This document shows positions 1 through 6,189 of a stretch of 23,060 nt of DNA, in pieces. Source of the stretch: WVZL01 sp041862375. Lineage in GTDB: Bacteria; Acidobacteriota; Aminicenantia; Aminicenantales; Aminicenantaceae. The number at the start of each line of letters is the position of its first letter. Position 1 is the stretch's first letter. Where the stretch lies: assembly GCA_041862375.1 (NCBI GenBank), contig JBGVTE010000094.1:1-23060 (forward strand), given 5' to 3'. The translations under genes and the position numbers were made by a program. The notes under the pieces were generated by a model. It saw nothing but the letters and a program-made list of their open reading frames with translations, ran no database searches and had not been told where the DNA came from.

Positions 1-702
1 TATATTCACACTTCGGTAAAAGGTATTTGGGGAAAGCCGAGTATCCTGAACAATGTCGAAACCTGGGCAAACGTGCCCCTGATAATCAATAAGGGCTCCG
101 AATGGTATGCCAGTACCGGGACAGAGCGGAGTAAGGGAACCAAACTTGTATCCTTATCCGGCAATATAGTCAATACGGGGGTCGCAGAAGTGCCTTTTGG
201 GACCACCATCAGAGAAATTGTTTACGGCATTGGTGGTGGAATTCCAAAGGGAAAGAAACTCAAAGCGGTTCACTTTGGAGGGCCTATGGGAGGTTGTATT
301 CCCGACAGTCTCCTCGACACTGCTTTGGATTTTGATGAGCTTGCCAAACTGGGAGCTCCGATAGGTGCAGGCAGCATGCTGGTATTGGACGAAGATACCA
401 GTATGGTCGATGTAACCCGGTATTTTCTCAATTTCCTCTCTAATGAATCCTGCGGCAAATGCGTCCCCTGCCGTGAAGGTATCAGGCAGATGCTCAAGAT
501 TCTAACCAATATCAGTGATGGAAAGGGAAGAGACGGGGACATCGAGCTTTTAGAGGAGATATCCGAGGTAGCTGGAGCGGCTTCTTTGTGTGCGTTAGGG
601 AAAACTGCTTCTGATCCGCTGATGAGCACACTGCGCTACTTCAGAGATGAGTATGAGGCAAACATCAATAAGGTGAAAAGCCCGGCAGAGAAAAGAGAAT
701 GA
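1..702 (+). CDS. NuoF/HoxF-like NADH-binding flavoprotein subunit, C-terminal part (cut by window start)
   Basis: This is the last 233 residues of a 51-kDa-type subunit of complex I or a bidirectional NAD-linked hydrogenase; the reading frame is open from base 1. The opening residues contain KPSILNNVETWANVP, matching the conserved KP-x-LNNVET-x-ANVP signature after the FMN domain. An SLBB-like segment follows. The N3-type [4Fe-4S] site is visible as ESCGKCVPCREG plus SLCALG (visible-fragment Cys 151, 154, 157 and 197). By family knowledge this subunit oxidises or reduces NAD(P)H with FMN and passes electrons to iron-sulfur partners in the cytoplasm. The stop overlaps the next gene's first possible start (ATGA), so the two are probably translationally coupled. 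NuoF and HoxF cannot be told apart without the 5' part. The family is clear. Confidence 0.92.
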   Translation, partial: YIHTSVKGIWGKPSILNNVETWANVPLIINKGSEWYASTGTERSKGTKLVSLSGNIVNTGVAEVPFGTTIREIVYGIGGGIPKGKKLKAVHFGGPMGGCIPDSLLDTALDFDELAKLGAPIGAGSMLVLDEDTSMVDVTRYFLNFLSNESCGKCVPCREGIRQMLKILTNISDGKGRDGDIELLEEISEVAGAASLCALGKTASDPLMSTLRYFRDEYEANINKVKSPAEKRE

Positions 703-1337
703 TAATGGGTAAGCATAAAAAGATGAGTGAAATCATTATTCATATAGATGGAAAAGAAGTTAAAGCAGCGGAAGGGATGACCGTTCTGGAGGCAGCCCAA
801 AAAGCAGATATATTTATTCCTACGCTCTGTCACCACGAGAAATTGGAACCTTTTGGTTTATGTCGAATTTGCACAGTTGAAGTAGAAGTTCGCGGCTGGA
901 CAAAATTCGTTGCTGCCTGCCTTTACCCAGTAGAAAAGGATTTGATTGTCAAAACCAGGTCTGAGAAGGTCGATAAAATTCGGAAAATGATTTTGGAGTT
1001 TCTTCTGGCTCATGCTCCGTATTCACCCCAACTGCAGGATTTGGCTCAAGAGTATGGGGCAGACAAAGACCGTTTTGAAAAAGAGTCCTCGTTTTGTATT
1101 CTCTGTGGTCTCTGTGTACGATACTGTGCTGAGGTCAAGAAGAAAAATGCTGTTGGATTTGTTGACTGTGGAGCAAGACGGGAGATAAGTTTCATTCCGG
1201 AAATAGCCGCAAAGGAGTGCCATAGTTGCATGGAATGTTTTCCGCTCTGCCCGACATCGTATCTCCAGGCGGCTTTCGTCTTAACCGAATCTCTTTCGTT
1301 TCCCGAAGATTCTTCCAAAACCTCCTACACACTATAG
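699..1337 (+). CDS. HoxU/NuoG-N-like iron-sulfur electron-transfer subunit (2Fe-2S plus two 4Fe-4S)
   Basis: A 212-residue iron-sulfur protein. A plant-type [2Fe-2S] domain carries Cys 44, 55, 58 and 74. Two ferredoxin-type sites follow: C133-x2-C136-x2-C139-x3-C143 and C174-x2-C177-x2-C180-x3-C184. This is the layout of HoxU, or of the N-terminus of NuoG, which relays electrons from the flavoprotein subunit encoded just upstream. ATG 699 overlaps the upstream stop; ATG 705 and ATG 723 (MSEIIIHIDGK, where homology begins) are alternatives. There is no NuoG molybdopterin-like region, and no hydrogenase or other catalytic subunit follows. Roughly the last 12 residues (after SLSFP) look unlike the family, and the stop lies 5 nt before a tRNA T-arm, so the 3' end may be a recombination junction. 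Family is sure; an intact C-terminus is not. Confidence 0.88.
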   Translation: MIMGKHKKMSEIIIHIDGKEVKAAEGMTVLEAAQKADIFIPTLCHHEKLEPFGLCRICTVEVEVRGWTKFVAACLYPVEKDLIVKTRSEKVDKIRKMILEFLLAHAPYSPQLQDLAQEYGADKDRFEKESSFCILCGLCVRYCAEVKKKNAVGFVDCGARREISFIPEIAAKECHSCMECFPLCPTSYLQAAFVLTESLSFPEDSSKTSYTL

Positions 1338-1370
1338 AAGTCACAGGTTCGAATCCTGTATATTTTCCCA
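1338..1370 (+). other. 3' half of a tRNA-like sequence (possible attachment-site scar)
   Basis: A complete T-arm is present: stem ACAGG (1343-1347), loop TTCGAAT (1348-1354, fits the T-psi-C-R-A-N-Y consensus) and stem CCTGT (1355-1359). It is followed by a 7-nt acceptor-strand length (1360-1366), a discriminator base (1367) and an encoded CCA (1368-1370). Upstream there is no matching acceptor strand, D-arm or pairable anticodon stem, so only the 3' portion of a tRNA gene is here. Such 3' halves are what tyrosine-recombinase integration leaves at the distal end of an integrated element. This one sits exactly where the redox operon stops. A chance match is possible but unlikely. Confidence 0.55.
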
Positions 1371-1394
1371 ACACCACTTGTTGTCAAAATATAA

Positions 1395-1520
1395 CCAAAG
1401 ATCATCGAGAGGATCATTCGCCATCTCAAGCTAACCTTCATGGCTGAACGGCCTCCCCCTCCTCAAAGTGTCCAACGGGAGCTCCTGATGGCAGCCGAGG
1501 AGAGGGATGAGTATTTCTGA
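1395..1520 (+). pseudogene. IS91-like transposase remnant, C-terminal 41 residues only
   Basis: The frame from 1395 to the TGA at 1518-1520 reads as a transposase tail containing IIERIIRHLKLTF, ERPPPPQ, ELLMAAEERDEYF and stop. From memory this resembles the C-terminal end of IS91-type (zinc-binding, Y2/HUH) transposases, which end in 'HLKLTF...PPPP...LLMAAE...EYF'. A stop codon (TAA, 1392) lies immediately before, and nothing upstream continues the protein, so the N-terminal catalytic part is gone. The stretch is visibly richer in G+C than the flanking DNA, as expected for foreign debris. The family assignment is from pattern memory only. Confidence 0.5.
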
Positions 1521-2385
1521 GGGCCTCTGTGGCTGTCTTCTACTGATTCAAGGGTGCAGTCTAGTTTAAACTCAATGGATTGTTGGCACTAGTTTATTTA
1601 TATCACTCTTTGACTTGTTTACCTTGTCATTTTGGATGTTGTAATCTTATTTCAGACTGTATCCCTTCTTGACTACTCGTCTACCTGAATGTTATTTTAC
1701 GAGTATCCCAGCGTTAAAAAATGATAATAGCCGGTCTGAGAGAAGGGTGTGTTTAAGAAAAATCCTTTAGTCCACTCATTAAAGACCATATTTGTTACAT
1801 CATTGAAATCCCATAGGTGTCGAGTAGTGGCTTCGTTCAGTAACTACTTTCTGACACTCCCGCATCAGAAAGAAGCCTAACCATTATGTAAACTTTCCAT
1901 ATGGGGTAGACCTCGTTGCTTTAAAAACGGGATATTATACTTGACAATCATTCCAAAACACACTTGTTTTTCAGCCTGATTTCCCGTTCAGGACCATTTT
2001 TTCACAAATATCTGACTTGGACTTCCCACAGTTATTTTTATGAACTTTGAGAAAAAACGTTCTTTTCTGTCCGAGATTGATTCTTAAGTACCTTGAAAAT
2101 GCTTCCTGCTAGCCTCTGAAAATCTACAATCTCCACATCTCCAGGTACTCATTTTTGTGATGAGCCCTTTTTCTATTTTACTCACCGGAGCTTTCTCCCT
2201 CTTTATGACCTCTAAAAAACCAGGATCTTCTATCTCTCCGTCTCATAAATCAGCGTTTTTTCACGTTATTTACGTTACAGCAATACTGGCAAACGCCACC
2301 TGAAAGCTGGCAGCCTTAAAAAGGGTGATCAACTTATTAATCGCACAGGCAATTATTTCTTGTCCACAATCACCATGATTCTTTT
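1521..2385. other. Gene-poor gap with mobile-element debris
   Basis: No intact gene is seen on either strand. The minus strand has short open stretches with coding-like composition. One is at about 1716-1845 (contains WDFNDVTNMVFNEW). Another is at about 2090-2240 (contains DPGFLEVIKREKAPVSK and a CGDC motif). Both are bounded by stops and match nothing I recognise. With the transposase remnants on both sides, this reads as decayed inserted DNA. Confidence 0.5.
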
Positions 2386-2719
2386 TTAAGTGGTAACATT
2401 TATCGGTAATATTCGAATTTCTCTCTTCTCTTCCTCCTCCAATATACCCAGCCATAGATCCAATCTGGACATCTTTTTACTGTAATGCCTTTCTCCCTTA
2501 AAACCACCTTTGAATTGTCCTTATTGGCACGTGAAGGAGCCGAGATGTAGCCCTGACACCAATATTCACTGCTTTTTCAATTGCATATTACTTTTGCTAA
2601 TAAGAGTATTATCCTCCATCCGGATTTAGATTATTGAAGTAAAATAATTGTTTACGGTTCTCTGCTTCAATCCACAATCTGATCAGCGCTTTTGTGCTTA
2701 ATTTATCTAATTTATTCAT
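2386..2719 (-). pseudogene. Decayed helix-turn-helix/transposase remnant (IS3-like?)
   Basis: Three minus-strand segments in different frames follow one another in a plausible N-to-C order. (1) 2719-2609 is a 36-residue ORF (MNKLDKLSTKALIRLW...) with GGAG 6 nt upstream of its ATG. (2) 2584-2498 reads EKAVNIGVRATSRLLHVP then IRTIQRWF and stop, a good helix-turn-helix of the kind at the start of IS3-type transposases. (3) 2472-2386 contains LWLGILEEEEKREIRILP, resembling the 'LTEEERREIL' stretch that follows the HTH in such proteins. The frame changes and stops indicate a pseudogene. Segment 1 could instead be a real small protein. Family placement is tentative. Confidence 0.35.
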
Positions 2720-2890
2720 TTTTCACTCCAGATATTACTTAAAATAGACCTCTCTCCATGTGCCACATGTGGGACAAAATGAATAAAAATCGCTAGAAAT
2801 ATCATTCTGGGACTAAAAGGTTTTTTTATCAGTTCTATGCTTGGCTTAGAATTAGAGAAAAGGTGTATCTACAAAAGCCCCAGGCAATAT

Positions 2891-3847
2891 CTATTTTGAA
2901 GAAATTTTATATTTTATCAGAACACCTTCTACAAATTCGGCTTCTATTTTCTGGTCCCCTTTAATAAACGTGCAAGCTATGACTTTCAGCTTTCCTTCCA
3001 TACGTTCGTTGATGCTTTTTGGAGCACCCAGCATTAAGGCCACCTCTTCCCATAACAATCCTTTTCTTAAATCCTCTAAACCAAGCGGTTTCAGTGAATC
3101 GCTTTCAATCTTGGATTCCTCTGACTCGGCAACTCCTCCAAAGTATTCTGGAGGAAATTCAACATATTCCTGCAGGGCAGCCATCACAGATTCTGGCGTT
3201 TGTTCTTCAAATCTTAAGTTAAAGTCATAACGGATATTGAAGCGTGAGCCCGCTTGACTCGCTTTCTCGCGAATCATTGACTCTTTTATCGCTCTTTGTT
3301 TTTCCGCTTCTATACGAAGCCTTTTCTCCCTGCTTCGACGTTCCCTTTTTAAATCATCCAGTTCTCTCTGAAGTTCTTTCCTTTTCCCAGGATCGGTCTC
3401 TTTCTTAACTGCCTTTTCAAGATCTTTCTCCCGCTTGGATTTTCCTACATAAGGAGTCGCCACATATCCCGTATCGTCCCCAAAAGTGCCATATCCTCCA
3501 CCGCCAAGTTGAAACTCGATATGTTTCGATTTGACTTTTATCTCCGTAATCATAATTTTCTCATCTACAAATACAGCTACACCATATTTTTTTATTCGAT
3601 CTCCATATTTACTGAAATCTATTGGCTGTACTCTCTGAGGATATACATCGACTCCTTCTTTCGTTGCGGGCATATCGATCTTCATAACTACCATTTTACC
3701 TTCGAAAAACTGTTTCAGAACAGATTCGTTTTGCCCTAAAAGCGGTACTGCAATTAATAGCAAACCTGCACATAAAGAAACCTTTTCGGCTATACAAAGA
3801 TTTCTTGGCTTGATAATATTCTTGCCCTTCATTTTAAATAAGTTCAA
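2891..3847 (-). CDS. Exported protein of unknown function with charged coiled coil ('FEGK...DMPA' family)
   Basis: 318 residues. A hydrophobic segment at about 22-38 (SLCAGLLLIAVPLLGQ) after a basic start suggests a signal peptide. The mature part begins with QFFEGKMVVMKIDMPATKEGVDVYP, then beta-rich sequence and a Gly-rich EFQLGGGGYGTFGDD (111-125). A highly charged Lys/Arg/Glu stretch (136-195) should form a coiled coil, followed by a C-terminal domain (about 255-318) with LGLEDLRKGLLWEEVALMLGAP. I recall similar proteins mainly from Acidobacteriota, function unknown. The start is TTG 3847: AAGGAGG lies 6 nt upstream, whereas ATG 3832 would be about 21 nt away. The next minus-strand gene upstream is far off, so it is probably monocistronic. 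The call as a real exported protein is solid; no function is offered. Confidence 0.8.
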   Translation of the reverse strand: MNLFKMKGKNIIKPRNLCIAEKVSLCAGLLLIAVPLLGQNESVLKQFFEGKMVVMKIDMPATKEGVDVYPQRVQPIDFSKYGDRIKKYGVAVFVDEKIMITEIKVKSKHIEFQLGGGGYGTFGDDTGYVATPYVGKSKREKDLEKAVKKETDPGKRKELQRELDDLKRERRSREKRLRIEAEKQRAIKESMIREKASQAGSRFNIRYDFNLRFEEQTPESVMAALQEYVEFPPEYFGGVAESEESKIESDSLKPLGLEDLRKGLLWEEVALMLGAPKSINERMEGKLKVIACTFIKGDQKIEAEFVEGVLIKYKISSK

Positions 3848-4162
3848 AACATCCTCCTTTTTCTTATTTCTATCATTCTGTTAATATCACTTATGATTAT
3901 CAAGGATAAGATTATCTCCCTAATTCAGCCTTAAGAAACTATATCAAAATAGTGTGATAGTCAAATTCTTTAATCGATTAAAAGTCAAGCAGCAAATTTA
4001 CCGTATCGCATATTATTTTGTTTACGGATTAAGATTTGCTGTGGGAACTCTTCTAGTAAAGTCATAATAATTAATTTGACTGCAAGCTTTCTCCTGTGCT
4101 ATAAGCTTCTAAATCAATAAAATACTGGATACCTAAAAAGTGAAATTTGGAGTAATTGACCT
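3848..4162. other. Divergent intergenic region with promoters for both flanking genes
   Basis: AT-rich and without ORFs. Facing left, TTGACT (complement of 3959-3964) and TATAGT (complement of 3938-3943) are 15 nt apart and could drive the exported protein gene. The same place holds an imperfect inverted repeat (ACTATATCA...TGTGATAGT, 3938-3960) that could be an operator. Facing right, a better promoter is listed separately (4076-4105). No RNA gene was recognised. Confidence 0.4.
4076..4105 (+). promoter_or_regulatory. Putative sigma-70-type promoter of the methyltransferase/LysE pair
   Basis: TTGACT (4076-4081), an 18-nt spacer and TATAAG (4100-4105) lie about 57 nt upstream of the ATG at 4163. 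Both hexamers match consensus at 5 of 6 positions. Predicted from sequence only. Confidence 0.45.
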
Positions 4163-4786
4163 ATGAGCAGTAAAAAATATTTTGAGGATGTTGCCCATCA
4201 ATGGGATGAGATGCGAAAAGAATTCTTCCCCGATAATGTTCGAGACGTAGCTTTCTCGAAAGCAAATATCCAACGAGGAAAGATTGCTGCAGATATTGGG
4301 GCAGGAACAGGTTTTATCACCGAAGCTTTAATTCACAAGGGATTAAAAGTCATAGCAGTTGACCAATCTGCAGAGATGATCGAAGTCATGAAAAATAAAT
4401 TTAAAGATACAGAACAGGTTGACTATCGAATCGGTGAATCTGAAAATTTACCACTTGAAGACGAGAGTATTGATTATGTTTTTTCCAATATGTATCTGCA
4501 TCACGTTGAATCGCCACCTGAAGCCATAAAGGAGATGGTAAGAGTATTGAAAAAAGGCGGAAAATTAATAATCACGGATTTAGATGAGCATAATTTTGAA
4601 TTCTTAAAAACAGAGCAGCAAGACCGCTGGATGGGTTTCGATCGAGAAGATATAAAACGATGGTTTATTGAAGCTGGCTTAACTTCAGTACAGGTTGACT
4701 GCGTTGGCGAAAACTGCTGTACAACATCAACACGCGGTGGAGAAAGAGCAAGTATAAGCATATTTATTGCCTCAGGAGAAAAATAG
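4163..4786 (+). CDS. Class I SAM-dependent methyltransferase (UbiE/ArsM-like fold)
   Basis: 207 residues with a complete Rossmann methyltransferase core. Motif I is DIGAGTG (44-50), the acidic residue binding the SAM ribose is Asp67 in AVDQS, followed by NLPLEDESIDYVFSNMYLHH (95-114) and a RVLKKGGKLIITD strand (127-139). The substrate is not evident. The C-terminal tail carries Cys180 and the pair Cys185-Cys186 (CVGENCCTTS) before ASISIFIASGEK. I recall relatives with still more cysteines there, which could suit a metalloid or thiol ligand, but this is speculation. GGAG lies 10 nt upstream of the ATG. The LysE-type exporter gene starts 83 nt downstream on the same strand and may be co-transcribed. 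The methyltransferase fold is certain; the substrate is unknown. Confidence 0.9.
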   Translation: MSSKKYFEDVAHQWDEMRKEFFPDNVRDVAFSKANIQRGKIAADIGAGTGFITEALIHKGLKVIAVDQSAEMIEVMKNKFKDTEQVDYRIGESENLPLEDESIDYVFSNMYLHHVESPPEAIKEMVRVLKKGGKLIITDLDEHNFEFLKTEQQDRWMGFDREDIKRWFIEAGLTSVQVDCVGENCCTTSTRGGERASISIFIASGEK

Positions 4787-4869
4787 AAACCAAAAATACT
4801 TTGTAATCGGACTTTATTTTTTTCTTCGAGAGATTAAAGAGCTTGAGCTAAGAGAAAAGAGTATTTCTA

Positions 4870-5490
4870 GTGTTTATTATCCTCGGTTTGTTGATTGGCT
4901 TTTTTGCAGCAATACCTATAGGTCCAGTTAATATTTTTGCCGTTTCACAAACCGTAAAGCATGATTTTTTACACGGCTTCTCAATAGGGCTCACATCATC
5001 GCTTTTAGATGCGACGTACTGTTTTGTAGCAATACAAGGAATTTCTAAGATAGCGGTTATCTTAGCTAAATCAGCTCCTGTATTAAAATTAACGGGTGCT
5101 GTACTACTCACTGCCATTGGTATCGGTCTTATCAAGCATTCAAATACTCTTAATGAGACACAACTTTCCCGAAAGATTGCTCCTTCTCGCTCTCGACCGA
5201 TTATTGTTACATTTTTTCTCTATACATCCAATCCATCTCTTTATGCCTTCTGGCTGGCAATTGCAGGTATAGTTACAACTCAACAATGGGTGAGTCCTGG
5301 TATCTTGCAGCCAGCAGCATTTGCTCTTTCCTGCGGATGTGGAAGCGCTTTATGGTACTGCATTCTTACAAAATATGTTTCAAAATACCACCATCTCTTC
5401 AAGCCAAAAACCTTCAGAAAAATTCTCATTGGACTGGCTGTTGTCCTTTTCGGACTCGCAGCATACAACTCGATAACAATTCTCATTTAA
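4870..5490 (+). CDS. LysE/RhtB-family inner-membrane exporter
   Basis: 206 residues, about six hydrophobic segments, opening with the LysE-family signature IPIGPVNIFAVSQTVKHDF (residues 15-33). Further conserved features are GFSIGLTSSLLDATYC (38-53) and FFLYTSNPSLYAFWLAIAG (115-133). Length fits the family (about 200). By family knowledge these proteins export amino acids, homoserine lactones or other small polar compounds; the substrate here is unknown. The start is GTG 4870: the frame opens only at 4852 after a TAA and has no ATG, and a weak purine-rich AGAGAAAAGAG lies just upstream. It follows the methyltransferase at 83 nt, so the two could act on the same metabolite, but no sequence evidence ties them beyond proximity. 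Confidence 0.87.
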   Translation: MFIILGLLIGFFAAIPIGPVNIFAVSQTVKHDFLHGFSIGLTSSLLDATYCFVAIQGISKIAVILAKSAPVLKLTGAVLLTAIGIGLIKHSNTLNETQLSRKIAPSRSRPIIVTFFLYTSNPSLYAFWLAIAGIVTTQQWVSPGILQPAAFALSCGCGSALWYCILTKYVSKYHHLFKPKTFRKILIGLAVVLFGLAAYNSITILI

Positions 5491-5634
5491 ATTCCTAAAA
5501 TGCAATAATTCTTTATCTATTCCCCCCAATTTCGAGAAGCCTGGGATTTTGCTCAGAAATTATTTATAACGGATATGATACAGTGGATACCAAAATTGTC
5601 AGCTTGAAACTAAAAGGTACAAATGTGTATTCGT

Positions 5635-5928
5635 TCAGGCTTGGATAGCAACATCATATCCTTCGCGAATAACTGGTGCTGTAAAGTATGGTATAAACTT
5701 AGATACCTGTTCCTGGTAGTAGCGATTTTCTTCATTAGCAATAGCATCCTCTTCAGTTTCCCAAAGTGTGACGGCAATGCCTTTTCCTGTCTTACGGTCA
5801 ACCAAGAGATTGGTCCCTTTAAAACCTTTCTGCCCCTTTGCTGCTGGAACCACACTCTCCCCGTAGAGTTTCGTGGCTTCATCTATCTTGTCGATTCTGA
5901 CTTGAATTATTGTTAAGCGCGCAAACAT
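5635..5928 (-). CDS. ABM-like dimeric alpha/beta-barrel protein (antibiotic biosynthesis monooxygenase fold)
   Basis: 97 residues matching the small ABM-domain proteins. It opens with MFARLTIIQVRIDKIDEATK, has the middle block PAAKGQKGFKGTNLLVDRKTGKGIAVTLWETEEDA and ends with a final strand. These proteins form dimeric ferredoxin-like barrels; some are quinol or heme oxygenases, many have no known role. No heme-degradation signature is evident. The start ATG 5928 has GGGGAG about 8 nt upstream. A TTGACA/TATGAA promoter (5968-5996) lies upstream, so it is probably a single-gene unit. It converges with the LysE gene across 144 nt. Fold confident, function open. Confidence 0.85.
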   Translation of the reverse strand: MFARLTIIQVRIDKIDEATKLYGESVVPAAKGQKGFKGTNLLVDRKTGKGIAVTLWETEEDAIANEENRYYQEQVSKFIPYFTAPVIREGYDVAIQA

Positions 5929-5967
5929 GCCATTTTCTCCCCTTCTTCTTAATCACATTATTCTAAC

Positions 5968-5996
5968 TTCATATCATTAAACCAACGAGATGTCAA
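5968..5996 (-). promoter_or_regulatory. Putative sigma-70-type promoter of the ABM-like gene
   Basis: On the minus strand TTGACA (perfect, complement of 5991-5996), a 17-nt spacer and TATGAA (complement of 5968-5973) lie about 40 nt upstream of the start at 5928. The -10 is weak. Confidence 0.4.
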
Positions 5997-6006
5997 AACA
6001 AGAAAA

Positions 6007-6188
6007 GGGGACAGGCTACTTTTTTTATAATTAACAATTTTTATCATTATACAGAGTTGCGTATAGCTGTGCCTCTTTTCTAAAAAACAGCTCAGTCCCT
6101 TTTTCGCTTCCTTCTGAAGAATATTTCCATTTTCTCCGAGAAGCGTAGTGACATTTTTTGTCATATTTTAAAAAAGCAGCCTGTCCCC
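6007..6188. repeat. REPIN-like inverted-repeat element (GGGGACAGGCT heads)
   Basis: Two 19-nt ends face each other: GGGGACAGGCTACTTTTTT at 6007-6025 and, inverted, GGGGACAGGCTGCTTTTTT at 6170-6188 (18 of 19 identical). They enclose about 144 bp with no credible gene. The right end lies 1 nt outside the peptidase stop codon. Two REP-like sequences in inverted orientation fit the REPIN layout. The left head recurs in modified form at 22901-22925. Confidence 0.65.
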
Positions 6189-6189
6189 T

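Noticed and set aside
1281..1370. A complete tRNA gene
   Set aside because: No 5' acceptor strand pairing with 1360-1366, no D-arm consensus and no pairable anticodon stem.
1226..1447. Plus-strand ORF (73 aa) and minus-strand ORF 1192-1377 across the operon end
   Set aside because: They read through the tRNA-like segment; phrases such as GSNPVYFP and TGFEPVTS are the usual false translations of tRNA sequence.
2270..2455. 61-aa minus-strand ORF
   Set aside because: No ribosome site, shifted relative to the transposase-like segments, and no recognisable protein; better explained as pseudogene debris.
5958..6164. 68-aa minus-strand ORF
   Set aside because: Lies almost wholly inside the inverted-repeat element and lacks a credible start or known motif.
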